A stretch of 13,125 nt of DNA from Bacteriovorax stolpii (GCA_945890905.1 CAMDDI010000079.1:1-13125); one strand, 5' to 3'; positions 1-7,287 are shown, counted from the first letter of the stretch. Numbers and translations are program-made. Notes: a model not told the origin generated them from the sequence alone.

Positions 1-1
1 A

Positions 2-1255
2 CTTCCATCTCTTGTTTGCACCACCTCAGGAACCGCAGTGGCCGAATGCGTGCCAGCGATGCTTGAGGCACAATATTCAGATGTACCTTTCATCTTGATC
101 TCAGGAGATCGTCCAAAGAAGATGCATGGGACCGGAGCACCACAAACCATTGATCATGAGGGAGTCACCCGGGCCTGTCGCGGGAGTTATCTGGAAGTAA
201 CCCTCGAAGAATTTAAAAAGCTAAAGATAGAAAAGGCACTTTTTCCTTTGCATATAAATGTACTCATCGATGACTCACTTCCTCATAAAGAGTCAGTCAT
301 TCATCATGAAGGAACTGAAGGATTTGGTCTCTTCCTTTCAAAATCAAAAACACCACTCTTTTTAATTTCTCATGAGTATCAATCCATGCGCCCTCTGATA
401 GAAAAATTAAAAGAGAAAAAAGTGACTTTCTATGCTGAAACTCTAAGTGGCGGGCGTGAGCTCTCGACTATCGAATCTGAAAAACAACTCATCCATTTAC
501 TAAAAGGTGGGCACTTTGACGCCATCGTAAGGATTGGCCACACTCCTCTCTCGAAGATCTGGCGTCTTTTAGAAATGAAGCATCTCCCGGTATATAGCTT
601 TGATGCCCGCGGAAGATCTGGATTATCTTATGGACATGTCTCAAATTATTCATCCAAAGAGCTCATCAATAATTCGCATTTCTGGCAGGCATTAAAGAAT
701 TTTGAAAATACCGAGCTTCACTCTCCTGAATCAAATCTTGAAACACTTTTAGTAAAGTTTCCTCATTCTGAACCTAGTAACCTGCGCAGAATTCAAAATG
801 AACTCAGACCTGGGGATTTGATTTATTTAGGAAATTCTCTTGTGGTGAGATTTTTTGAACTTATCCAAAATCGGGCCTTGGAAGTCTATGGTAGTCGTGG
901 CGTGAACGGGATTGATGGACAGCTGGCGACAGCTATTGGTCTCGCCTCAGGAACTAAACAGAGAGTTATCTGCATCCTTGGGGATATTACAACTTTGTAT
1001 GATCTCTCCTCCCTGCGAGAGATGCCTCAGAACTTAAAACTAGTCATCATCAATAACCGTGGCGGAAGAATTTTTGAAATGCTCAAACTTGATAAAAGAA
1101 TTGTGATGGAGCATGAAATTGATTTTGCCGAAATTACTTCAGGTTTTGGTCTGACTTATTCTCAAGAGATCAAAGACTTTAATACTGTGCAGGTTTTAGA
1201 ACTTCACCCTGACCGGTTGCAGACTGAAATATTTTTAAAAGAGTGGAACCCATGA
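2..1255 (+). CDS. menD: MenD, SEPHCHC synthase (5' end outside window)
   Basis: MenD is a thiamine-diphosphate enzyme that joins 2-oxoglutarate to isochorismate to give SEPHCHC, the first committed step of menaquinone synthesis in the cytoplasm. The open frame enters from the window edge; the GTG at 38 is internal, because upstream codons continue the family pattern (TTSGTAVAE). Visible family landmarks are SGDRP, the GNSLVVR segment (about nt 830-850), the GSRGVNGIDG segment (about nt 891-920), LGDITTLYDL as the start of the ThDP/Mg binding motif, and INNRGGRIFEML as its NN end. About 417 residues are present. Judged against the E. coli protein from memory, some 75 N-terminal residues, including the catalytic Glu that contacts ThDP, lie outside. 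The stop overlaps the ATG of menH by 4 bases (ATGA). The family assignment is secure. Confidence 0.95.
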   Translation, partial: LPSLVCTTSGTAVAECVPAMLEAQYSDVPFILISGDRPKKMHGTGAPQTIDHEGVTRACRGSYLEVTLEEFKKLKIEKALFPLHINVLIDDSLPHKESVIHHEGTEGFGLFLSKSKTPLFLISHEYQSMRPLIEKLKEKKVTFYAETLSGGRELSTIESEKQLIHLLKGGHFDAIVRIGHTPLSKIWRLLEMKHLPVYSFDARGRSGLSYGHVSNYSSKELINNSHFWQALKNFENTELHSPESNLETLLVKFPHSEPSNLRRIQNELRPGDLIYLGNSLVVRFFELIQNRALEVYGSRGVNGIDGQLATAIGLASGTKQRVICILGDITTLYDLSSLREMPQNLKLVIINNRGGRIFEMLKLDKRIVMEHEIDFAEITSGFGLTYSQEIKDFNTVQVLELHPDRLQTEIFLKEWNP

Positions 1256-1884
1256 TCCACGTTTTTCACGGGTTCTTAGGATCCCCTCAAGATTTTTCTT
1301 TTCTTGAAAATCCTCAGGTAATTCTGCATGATCTTTATTCTGAAAACTTAGATACTATAAGCATTGGCCCAGATGATACTTTGATTGGTTATTCCATGGG
1401 TGGACGAATCGCCATGGAACTTGCATCGAATAATCACTTTAAACTTAAAAAACTTGTGATTATTAATGCTCATCCCGGACTGCCTATTAAAGAAGAAATT
1501 TCAGGACGCAAAGTATGGGAAGAGAGTGTCATAGAACGCTTAGGCACTATGAGTGCAACGGACTTTTTGAATTACTGGAATAAGCTCCCTCTCTTTGATG
1601 CAGACGGGCCACTGGTTGAACTCTCTGAAGCAAAATTGGTTCAATCTCTGCATCTATTTAAACAACACAGGCTCTCTGAGCAAAAATGCTTCTTAGATGA
1701 ATTGCAAAAAAATGCCCATAAAATTCTTTGGATAACTGGTCTGGAAGACTCAAAATATTCTGAAGTGGCCCGGGAGTATATTGTGAAAAGAAATATTCCT
1801 TGCCGTTTTATTCAGGGAGGCCATCGCCTTTATCAACGGCCTCAGAAGCTTTTAGAACTTTTTCAAGCTGAAGGTATTCTATGA
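1252..1884 (+). CDS. menH: MenH-like alpha/beta hydrolase (SHCHC synthase)
   Basis: MenH is an alpha/beta-hydrolase-fold enzyme that eliminates pyruvate from the MenD product to form SHCHC. The 210-residue protein shows HGFLGS near the N-terminus (oxyanion-hole loop), the nucleophile elbow GYSMGG with Ser48, an acidic residue in TGLEDSKY as the likely charge-relay Asp, and a C-terminal GGHRLYQRP with the catalytic His. Size and motifs fit MenH, and the position between menD and menA supports it. I start at ATG 1252, inside the menD stop (ATGA overlap), rather than at the GTG nine bases upstream, because the mature-type N-terminus MIHVFHGF begins directly with the first beta strand. No strong Shine-Dalgarno is visible, so coupling to menD is likely. 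Sequence alone cannot exclude another small-ester hydrolase, but the operon makes that unlikely. Confidence 0.9.
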   Translation: MIHVFHGFLGSPQDFSFLENPQVILHDLYSENLDTISIGPDDTLIGYSMGGRIAMELASNNHFKLKKLVIINAHPGLPIKEEISGRKVWEESVIERLGTMSATDFLNYWNKLPLFDADGPLVELSEAKLVQSLHLFKQHRLSEQKCFLDELQKNAHKILWITGLEDSKYSEVAREYIVKRNIPCRFIQGGHRLYQRPQKLLELFQAEGIL

Positions 1885-2747
1885 AAAATTTTATCCTGGC
1901 CTCACGTCCTAAAACACTTCTGGCCGGCATAGTCCCTCCCACGGTGACTTATGTTTATTTTTATTTTCAGTATCAAAGGCATGAGCTCCTCTATTTTGGA
2001 TTATGTTTTATAGGAGCACTTTTCATACAACTGGCGACAAACTTTTTTAACGACGTTATCGATCATCAAAAAGGCGCTGATGTAAAAAGAGTTGGACCAA
2101 CTCGGGTTAGTGCCGCGGGGCTAGTTGATATTAAACTCGTAAAAAAATGGGCCTATAGCTGTGTGGCAGTAGCAGCAATTTGTGGTGTTCCTATTATCCT
2201 TCGTGGCGGATGGCCATTTGCCACTCTTGGATTGGCCTCTTTGTTTTTAACTTACGGCTACACTGGTGGAAAGATTTCTCTGGCCTATCGTGGTTTGGGT
2301 GAAATTTTTGTTTTTCTTTTTTTTGGTTTGTTTTCGGTCATTGGTTCCTACTACCTTTATGCCCAGGTCGTTACTCTGCCGGTCATTCTCATAAGTTGTA
2401 TGTATGGGCTCCTCACAACAACTTTCATTGGAATTAACAATCTCAGAGACCGTGAAACAGATACTGAAGTAGGAAAAAAAACCATGGCCACCCGGATGAG
2501 TTACGGGGCCTATCAAAAGTTTATTCTCTTCACCATTTTCTTCCCTTATGTTCTTTGCGTAATTTTCAGAAATTTTGAAATGATCTATATTATGCCCATT
2601 GGCTTTTTGCCTGCGATACGACTCGCTAAGATTACTCTAACTAAAAAGGGAGCTGACCTAAATGAAGGATTGAAGTTTTCAGGCATTCACCTGATTTTCT
2701 TCTCCATTCTTTTGAGCTTAGTTTTTAGCTATGGATATCGAGTATAG
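1881..2747 (+). CDS. menA: MenA, DHNA polyprenyltransferase (UbiA family)
   Basis: MenA is an integral inner-membrane prenyltransferase that attaches the polyprenyl tail to 1,4-dihydroxy-2-naphthoate, giving demethylmenaquinone. The 288-residue protein has multiple hydrophobic segments and both aspartate-rich UbiA motifs: N57-D58-V-I-D61-H-Q-K-G-A-D67 binding Mg-diphosphate, and N186-N-L-R-D190-R-E-T-D194 as the second. The N-terminal SRPKTLLAGIVPP matches the family opening (usually ASRPKTL..). The start ATG at 1881 overlaps the menH stop by 4 bases and has an AAGG-like ribosome site just upstream. UbiA and other prenyltransferases share the fold, but NDxxDxxxGxD and the men neighbours favour MenA. 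Confidence 0.95.
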   Translation: MKNFILASRPKTLLAGIVPPTVTYVYFYFQYQRHELLYFGLCFIGALFIQLATNFFNDVIDHQKGADVKRVGPTRVSAAGLVDIKLVKKWAYSCVAVAAICGVPIILRGGWPFATLGLASLFLTYGYTGGKISLAYRGLGEIFVFLFFGLFSVIGSYYLYAQVVTLPVILISCMYGLLTTTFIGINNLRDRETDTEVGKKTMATRMSYGAYQKFILFTIFFPYVLCVIFRNFEMIYIMPIGFLPAIRLAKITLTKKGADLNEGLKFSGIHLIFFSILLSLVFSYGYRV

Positions 2748-3579
2748 TCTCTACCAGCTCACACCACTTAGGAAGGCCAATCGCCTAAGCTCCCTTGAGC
2801 CTAAGACCGGGGTATATCTTAAAACAATAATTAATGGGCGAGCTCATTTCGCTGACTACTTCCCTCACCTCCCTTTAGGAGACCGAGGTCATGAGCAGTT
2901 TCTTGAAGAATTTAAAAATCAGCATTGCGAGTATGATCAAAAAGTTTTGGCCCTGCTCAAAAAAGATCGAGACTATCAAAATCATAAATCAGTTACTTTT
3001 AAAAACCATCAGCTCTGGACTGGTTCAGAAGAAATAACTGCTCCTGTAGTAAAATACAAAATGATGACTCCTACTGACTCACTCTTTTTATCTGTCTTAG
3101 AGAGAGGCTCTCGCCTGCGCTTAGATAGCAATGCCATCTTTGGGCGAAGTAGTTACCTAGATTTCCTTAAAACTATTCCTCAAGAGCTCCATTCACTCAT
3201 TGACTATGTAGAAGATCCTATCAGAGAAAAAGATTGGTCAGGGCTGCCCGTACCTAGTGCTCAGGATTTTATTGCTAGTGAGAGTTTTGATTTCTATATC
3301 TATAAACCAAACTGTGAATTTATTCCTCAAACTCAAAAGCCCATCATTTTCAGTGCCTATCTGGGGAGTAATTTAGGCAACTGGCATACTTACTGCGAGA
3401 TGGTTGATTCGGCCGATCTCAATCTTACTCATGGGATCATAGGAAAGAATTTTTATCAGGAAGAAGGGCACTTCATGCTCGGAAATTATCTTGATGGATT
3501 TTATCCTGATCTGAAAGCCGTAAATAATATCTACCACTCTCTTCATCAGAGAAATTGGAAGCAGCTGTGTTCGATGTAG
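2731..3579 (+). CDS. menC: MenC-like o-succinylbenzoate synthase (enolase superfamily)
   Basis: MenC dehydrates SHCHC to o-succinylbenzoate. Overall similarity is low by eye, as is usual for this divergent family, but the active-site skeleton can be placed: a K-x-K pair at K108 and K110, first metal ligand D132 in LRLDSN, second ligand E161 in DYVEDP, third probable ligand D179 in PSAQD, and the lysine K192 in YIYKPN. The D132-E161 spacing of 29 equals that between D161 and E190 in E. coli MenC (recalled). At 282 residues it is shorter than typical homologues (about 320-370); most of the loss lies after the third ligand. The ATG overlaps the menA end by 17 bases. Its place between menA and menE fits. 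The third ligand assignment is the weakest part. Confidence 0.85.
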   Translation: MDIEYSLYQLTPLRKANRLSSLEPKTGVYLKTIINGRAHFADYFPHLPLGDRGHEQFLEEFKNQHCEYDQKVLALLKKDRDYQNHKSVTFKNHQLWTGSEEITAPVVKYKMMTPTDSLFLSVLERGSRLRLDSNAIFGRSSYLDFLKTIPQELHSLIDYVEDPIREKDWSGLPVPSAQDFIASESFDFYIYKPNCEFIPQTQKPIIFSAYLGSNLGNWHTYCEMVDSADLNLTHGIIGKNFYQEEGHFMLGNYLDGFYPDLKAVNNIYHSLHQRNWKQLCSM

Positions 3580-4649
3580 ATCTTAACCAAGAAATACTCC
3601 AGATACTTTATCATCCCCGTTTTGCTGAGCAGGCAGAGAACTTGATGAAGCTTCTTCCGGTGGAGAAGCTGCAAGATCACTTTGTGGTTTTCTCATCAGG
3701 TACAACCACTCATGGGCTTAAAGGTTTTGCACTTTCAAAACTTGCCTTGGCAAAAAACGCCAACGCCGTTAACAATCATTTCAATCTAGGATCCAATGAG
3801 CGCTGGGGTCTCTCGATTCCCACTTATCACGTGGGAGGTCTCTCAGTTCTTATCCGGGCAGAAATGGGTAATCACGAGATTATTGATTGCCGGGGATGGG
3901 AGCCAAATACTTGGACAAATAAAATCAGAGACGAAAAAGTCACCATCACAACAGTTGTACCTACTCAAGTTTTTGATCTCGTAGTTGCCAAACTCAAAGC
4001 TCCTTCAAATCTTCGCCTGATGATTGTTGGAGGTGATTTTTTGAGTTCTGAATTAGAACTTCAGGCCCTTAATTTAGGATGGCCCATCATTAGGACCTAC
4101 GGCATGAGTGAGGTATGCTCCCAACTCGCCTCTGCCCGCACTCCTGGAGATAAAAATCTTGAAGTTCTTCCTATCCACAAAATCAAAACTGAAGATTCTG
4201 GCAGGCTTCTAGTAAACAGTCAGTCGCTTTTTACTCTGCAATTTAACCTAGCTCCAGAGTATCAAGAAACTTGGGTGGAAGATCTTTGTGATGAAGATGG
4301 ATTTTATAAAACTCAGGACCGCGTTGTGGTTGATGGTCAATGCATTCAACCCCTGGGTCGCCTGGATGACCATTTTAAACAAGGCGGACACCTCGTTGAT
4401 TTTCTCTCTTTGAAGGATCGTTTCTCAACTTATCTTTTAGCAAAAGATCTATACCAAAAAGCCGAAATCGCTACGTCGACAGATATTCGTCTGGGAAAAA
4501 AGATTGTCATCCTTTCAGAAAATAATTCATTTACCCAATCGCATCTGGAAGAATTCCAAAGTCAAATCTTGCCTATTAAAATTGATGAGCTTAGATGTGT
4601 GGCAAATTTTGAAAGAACAGATCTGGGTAAGCTTAAAACATCAAATTGA
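3567..4649 (+). CDS. menE: MenE-like o-succinylbenzoate-CoA ligase
   Basis: MenE activates o-succinylbenzoate with ATP and CoA; it belongs to the adenylate-forming (ANL) superfamily. ANL core motifs are in order: P-loop FSSGTTTHGLKG (42-53), IPTYHVGG, YGMSE (178-182), Y-K-T-Q-D251 (A7), GRLDDHFK (264-271, A8 hinge) and a C-terminal E-R-T-D-L-G-K355 carrying the catalytic lysine. At about 360 residues it is compact compared with about 450-490 for common MenE. The frame has no ATG near its start. I choose GTG 3567, preceded five bases earlier by GGAAG, overlapping the menC stop by 13 bases; TTG 3555 is the alternative and adds four residues. Gene identity is firm, the exact start less so. Confidence 0.9.
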   Translation: MFDVDLNQEILQILYHPRFAEQAENLMKLLPVEKLQDHFVVFSSGTTTHGLKGFALSKLALAKNANAVNNHFNLGSNERWGLSIPTYHVGGLSVLIRAEMGNHEIIDCRGWEPNTWTNKIRDEKVTITTVVPTQVFDLVVAKLKAPSNLRLMIVGGDFLSSELELQALNLGWPIIRTYGMSEVCSQLASARTPGDKNLEVLPIHKIKTEDSGRLLVNSQSLFTLQFNLAPEYQETWVEDLCDEDGFYKTQDRVVVDGQCIQPLGRLDDHFKQGGHLVDFLSLKDRFSTYLLAKDLYQKAEIATSTDIRLGKKIVILSENNSFTQSHLEEFQSQILPIKIDELRCVANFERTDLGKLKTSN

Positions 4650-4712
4650 CTGTAAATATTCTCAACTCAGCCCTGTAATAGTTTCATAAAAAAGTCATGC
4701 ACTTACAACTGC

Positions 4713-4889
4713 CAGGTACTATGGGTAATCACTCTTTACTGTGTAGAAATATACCACGATTCCTGGGGAGAACATTTAAGTACTCTCTGGCGGACCTTTC
4801 ACGGTCTGGTTCTTTCTGGTGGAGCAATTCCTCCAAGCTGTCAGCGAGCATTAGCTGAGAGTGCAACACCTGCGCCTATAGACTGCCGA
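4713..4889 (+). ncRNA. Candidate structured RNA with 6S-like layout
   Basis: The first part of a gene-free stretch of about 800 bases folds on paper into a 6S-RNA-like shape of about 180 nt. The ends pair (4715-4725 with 4875-4887, two-base bulge), then CACTCTT at 4730-4736 pairs with GAGAGTG at 4857-4863. The middle forms a long wobble-containing stem (4763-4773 with 4809-4819) capped by a GACC/GGTC hairpin (4793-4806). The 3' side of the large bubble carries a side hairpin TGGAG/CTCCA (4820-4835); another possible hairpin (TCAGC/GCTGA, 4841-4858) competes with the second stem. The bubble contains ATACCAC, which resembles a segment I recall from E. coli 6S. I see no clear promoter or intrinsic terminator, so it could be processed from the men transcript. 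6S would sequester sigma70 RNA polymerase; this is a hypothesis. Confidence 0.4.
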
Positions 4890-4908
4890 TCTTCATTTAC
4901 TCGCTAAG

Positions 4909-4936
4909 TTCACTATACAAATACATTTTATATAAT
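4909..4936 (+). promoter_or_regulatory. Predicted sigma70-type promoter (+)
   Basis: A perfect TATAAT at 4931-4936 follows TTCACT at 4909-4914 (4 of 6 matches to TTGACA) with a 16-base spacer. Transcription would start near 4943 and run into the inverted repeat at 5040-5096, which is followed by five Ts. No protein gene with a ribosome site follows, so the predicted product is a short untranslated RNA of about 160 nt. Confidence 0.45.
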
Positions 4937-5011
4937 GCGAAGCTTCGCCGGCGCCGAAAATCCAAGTAATTGAATGGTTTTTAAGGGGGCTCGATATGTG
5001 CAGCCAGAAAC

Positions 5012-5033
5012 AAAAAACCCCGAGAATTCGGGG
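5012..5033 (-). terminator. Intrinsic terminator of the small RNA
   Basis: The sequence CCCCGA (5018-5023), four-base loop, TCGGGG (5028-5033) is preceded on the + strand by six As (5012-5017). Read on the - strand this is a GC-rich hairpin followed by six Ts, so it terminates - strand transcription. It is not followed by Ts on the + strand. Confidence 0.75.
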
Positions 5034-5097
5034 AAGCTTCTGGTGGCGGGGAAACCTATTTTCCTGCAAGATAATTTGATCTCCCTCCGCCACCAGT
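5012..5097 (-). ncRNA. Predicted small RNA with own promoter and terminator
   Basis: On the - strand a promoter (TTGAAG, 16 bases, TATGAT) ends about seven bases before a stem-loop that opens with CTGGTGGCGG and closes with CCGCCACCAG. This is followed after a few bases by CCCCGA/TCGGGG with six Ts, a classic intrinsic terminator. The predicted transcript is about 86 nt: one long 5' stem-loop and one terminator hairpin. The interior of the first stem is A/T-rich and could be an exposed pairing region. I do not recognise the family. It is not a tRNA (no T-arm or anticodon arm can be drawn) and lacks the GGAAG/AGCAG core of SRP RNA. It lies fully antisense to the + transcript predicted from 4943. 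Confidence 0.55.
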
Positions 5098-5101
5098 TTT
5101 T
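5040..5101 (+). terminator. 10-bp inverted repeat with T-run
   Basis: CTGGTGGCGG (5040-5049) and CCGCCACCAG (5087-5096) are perfect inverse complements, extended inward by a few imperfect pairs and followed directly by TTTTT. On the + strand it can act as a terminator with a long loop for the transcript predicted from about 4943. On the - strand the same repeat forms the 5' stem of the predicted small RNA. Confidence 0.5.
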
Positions 5102-5452
5102 AAATCATAGCAAATCTGGAAAAAACTTCAACCTGGCAAAAGAGGCAAACTCTTATGTCGAAAAGGTAGCGGGTAAAGGTGACTATCAATTTATTGGACG
5201 TTGAGAATTTCTTCCGCACAATATTCTGGATTCGCTAAAATTTACCAGATTGTCTTATCTAGCCTCGAATCGATTTATTTTAAATGTTCTGTAGAAAGCA
5301 ACGAGGCTTAGTCGATTGTTTGCACTAATTTCTCTAGTGTCAATTTGGCCACTCCCACTCTTGAAAGATTTAAATAATATTACAAAGACTTTCTGCCTAT
5401 TGCTTCTTTCACTCGTTTCATACTATTTCTTGAGTAATCCCCTGGAGGACTA
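5102..5452 (+). other. Gene-free leader region upstream of the barrel gene
   Basis: No ORF here has coding character or a ribosome site. It contains the - strand small-RNA promoter, an inverted repeat AGCCTCG (5261-5267) / CGAGGCT (5302-5308), a second overlapping pair AATCGA (5268-5273) / TCGATT (5312-5317) that cannot nest with it, and a small CTGG/CCAG pair near 5226-5248. A weak promoter candidate TTGCTT (5400-5405), 15 bases, TACTAT (5421-5426) lies just ahead of the next gene. A long leader for that gene is possible. Confidence 0.4.
5104..5131 (-). promoter_or_regulatory. Predicted sigma70-type promoter of the small RNA
   Basis: Read on the - strand: TTGAAG (5131-5126), 16-base spacer, TATGAT (5109-5104), preceded by TGC as in an extended -10 element. 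The predicted start is near 5097, right at the base of the 10-bp stem. Confidence 0.6.
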
Positions 5453-6457
5453 ATGAACAATAAAAAACTTTTCCCCTTAGTACTTTTACTCTCAGCTGCG
5501 GCCGTTCACGCCCAAACTTCAAGTGTCAACATCCCGGCCATTGAAGCCGCACCAGCACCATCGTCTAACTCTTCCACAGCGGATCTAGCTTCCGCCAAAA
5601 AAGCTCCGGGTGAAGACAAAGCCGATCAGTTGATAAATAATCGCAATCTCCGCTCCCTGAACGGATCGCTTTCTACATGGAGTTTTGCCTCTACCTGGAA
5701 CTACCAGGGGGGTGACGTAAACAAACCTATCGGGAGTTCAAGACCAAACGTTACAGGTTCTAAGGACGTCGCTTTAGTACAAAACCTTTCGGGAACCGTC
5801 GGCATAAATTATCGTTTAACCGAAACGGACCGACTCACTTTAGGGATTGGTCTCCAGATGGCATCACCATTTTCTGATACCGAAGATGGAAAGTTCACTG
5901 AGAAAGGTCGAAGGGAGTTTCGGGAAACTCAAGGAAATCTTGATGCCTCAAATCCCCAGATGATTTATCGCCGGGTCATGAAGCCTTTCGGAGTGCAGTC
6001 TGTTCTTACAGTCCAGTCTACTTATTATACCCAGGACGCTATGGTCGATCGAGGTCTCGAGTCGAAGAACGAGGCCCACGTCAACGCTCTTTACGATTTC
6101 GGAGGTTCAAGGTTCTCGACGGGATTGGTAGTTCAGGGTGCTGTCTTTACCCATAATAAAGATGAGCAAGCACTTCAGGCCGGTCAAGCGGCGTATGAGT
6201 TTTATGCCCTTCCAATTACTGAGTACGAGATCTCTGATCTCATGAACTGGCGTGCGGTTTACCGCTACAACTGGTACCAGCAAAACCGGGCGCAGAAGTC
6301 TTCAGAGTGGACAACTCTGGATCCTACGATCTCAACAGGGATTGGCTTTACGATCACAAGAGATGTCTTTCTCTATCCGAGCATTCAGTTTAACCCAGAA
6401 GATATCCGGGCCGACCGCACGAACCTCGGATTGAGCGCTAACATTAACCTATTCTGA
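5453..6457 (+). CDS. Predicted outer-membrane beta-barrel protein
   Basis: This 334-residue protein starts with a clear Sec signal peptide (MNNKK, hydrophobic LVLLLSAAA, cleavage expected after A20 in VHA-QT). Next is an Ala/Pro/Ser-rich linker (about 22-58), then about 270 residues of alternating polar/hydrophobic strands with frequent aromatic residues at strand ends (for example TWSFASTWNYQ, YRYNWYQQ), ending in NINLF. A terminal Phe is the usual barrel-assembly (BAM) signal, so I infer an outer-membrane barrel of perhaps 12 strands. I recognise no specific family, substrate or catalytic motif. The start ATG follows a strong GGAGG four bases upstream. Codon and base use look more GC-rich than the flanking genes, consistent with high expression or separate history. 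The gene appears monocistronic, ending before an 11-bp inverted repeat. Confidence 0.8.
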   Translation: MNNKKLFPLVLLLSAAAVHAQTSSVNIPAIEAAPAPSSNSSTADLASAKKAPGEDKADQLINNRNLRSLNGSLSTWSFASTWNYQGGDVNKPIGSSRPNVTGSKDVALVQNLSGTVGINYRLTETDRLTLGIGLQMASPFSDTEDGKFTEKGRREFRETQGNLDASNPQMIYRRVMKPFGVQSVLTVQSTYYTQDAMVDRGLESKNEAHVNALYDFGGSRFSTGLVVQGAVFTHNKDEQALQAGQAAYEFYALPITEYEISDLMNWRAVYRYNWYQQNRAQKSSEWTTLDPTISTGIGFTITRDVFLYPSIQFNPEDIRADRTNLGLSANINLF

Positions 6458-6466
6458 AATAAGGCC

Positions 6467-6507
6467 AGCTCTGAGCTAAGCGGTTATGACATCGCAAGCT
6501 CAGAGCT
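6467..6507. terminator. Bidirectional hairpin between convergent genes
   Basis: AGCTCTGAGCT (6467-6477) and AGCTCAGAGCT (6497-6507) form a perfect 11-bp stem with a 19-base loop, placed ten bases after the stop of the barrel gene. T content after it is modest (TTCTTTACATTT), so the + strand terminator is imperfect. It also lies downstream of the convergent - strand gene ending at 6565. Confidence 0.6.
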
Positions 6508-6564
6508 AGGTTCTTTACATTTGGATTTGGTTGAACGAATTCCTCAAAACTTTTCAAAAAACTT

Positions 6565-7122
6565 TTATTGTCTTAAGCTCGAATCGTTGTGAGGCAGGGT
6601 TGTTCTTTGCTCTCTATTTTCAAACACTGTTCCTGCATCACTTGCTCGATCTGAGGTGTTGATGTTCACAGGAATTTCCATTTGCTCATTGATGTTGAGG
6701 TTTGTCGCAGGGATATTGATTAGTCCAGGACCTCTCAATGGAGTGGATCCCGTGCTTCTCGAGCGGCTACAAGTGAGCACATGAATCGTTTGTACTCCCA
6801 TGAATGACTGATAGCTCACATTCTTTGGTGATAAATTTAACTCTCCACAAATTCTTCTTATCTCCGCCTGCCTTTCACCAGAATCCGCATTGTAGGGTTG
6901 GCGAGAATAACCTTGTGAATGAATAAAAAAGAAAGTGAGTTCAATATCCCGTCCTTTTACTTTATAGGGACGTGCTACTAGGCCACCGGAGAATTCTACT
7001 TCACCCGAATTGCTAAATCTGCAACTGGGACAGACTTCAAGAAGCCATTGCCTTGGGTCTATAGTCGCAGACGCGAAGTTTGATAAAATGAAAACAGAGA
7101 GGAACAAGAAAACGTTTTTCAT
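6565..7122 (-). CDS. Secreted cysteine-containing protein, unrecognised
   Basis: This 185-residue protein has a Sec signal peptide (MKNVFLFLSVFILSNFASA, cleavage expected after A19), so it is periplasmic or exported. The mature part holds a CxxC pair (C31-P-S-C34) and two further cysteines (C92, C118), suggesting two disulfides. A basic/aromatic stretch lies at about 50-75, and the last 60 residues are low in hydrophobicity and rich in Asn, Thr, Ser and Arg, probably disordered. No thioredoxin fold signature is seen around CxxC, and I do not recognise the family. It is convergent to the barrel gene and divergent from the desaturase. The ATG has no good Shine-Dalgarno nearby; a hairpin sits about 24 bases upstream. 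Confidence 0.65.
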   Translation of the reverse strand: MKNVFLFLSVFILSNFASATIDPRQWLLEVCPSCRFSNSGEVEFSGGLVARPYKVKGRDIELTFFFIHSQGYSRQPYNADSGERQAEIRRICGELNLSPKNVSYQSFMGVQTIHVLTCSRSRSTGSTPLRGPGLINIPATNLNINEQMEIPVNINTSDRASDAGTVFENREQRTTLPHNDSSLRQ

Positions 7123-7145
7123 AGGAAACGTATCGGAAAAATATT

Positions 7146-7170
7146 CTTCTACCTTGAGTCTTGGTAGAAG
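7146..7170 (-). promoter_or_regulatory. Inverted repeat in leader of the 6565-7122 gene
   Basis: CTTCTACC (7146-7153) and GGTAGAAG (7163-7170) form a perfect 8-bp dyad with a 9-base centre. Read on the - strand it ends 24 bases before the start codon at 7122 and is followed by ATATTTTTCC. It could be an operator, a leader hairpin affecting translation, or a weak attenuator; sequence alone does not decide. Confidence 0.4.
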
Positions 7171-7287
7171 GATAAGGAAAGCACCTCTATTGCTGAAAGT
7201 TACAAACTGGTTCTATTTAAGACAATTTTCTTGAGTTTCTGCACACGATCTTAACTACTTGGAATCCTTTTCTTTTGCCATTCACTT

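Noticed and set aside
2247..2516. Open frame on the - strand inside menA
   Set aside because: Antisense shadow of a well-supported gene, with no ribosome site and no domain.
5080..5096. CTCCGCCACCA looks like the 3' end of a serine tRNA
   Set aside because: No T-arm, anticodon arm or matching 5' acceptor strand can be drawn on either strand; the similarity comes from the inverted repeat.
4974..5204. A 76-codon open frame on the + strand in the structured intergenic region
   Set aside because: No ribosome site, no recognisable domain, and it runs through the small-RNA terminator, stem and promoter; better explained as a chance frame.
5347..5370. Sigma54-like TTGGCCACT...CTTGAA upstream of the barrel gene
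   Set aside because: The invariant GG/GC spacing is not met; the GC element is missing.
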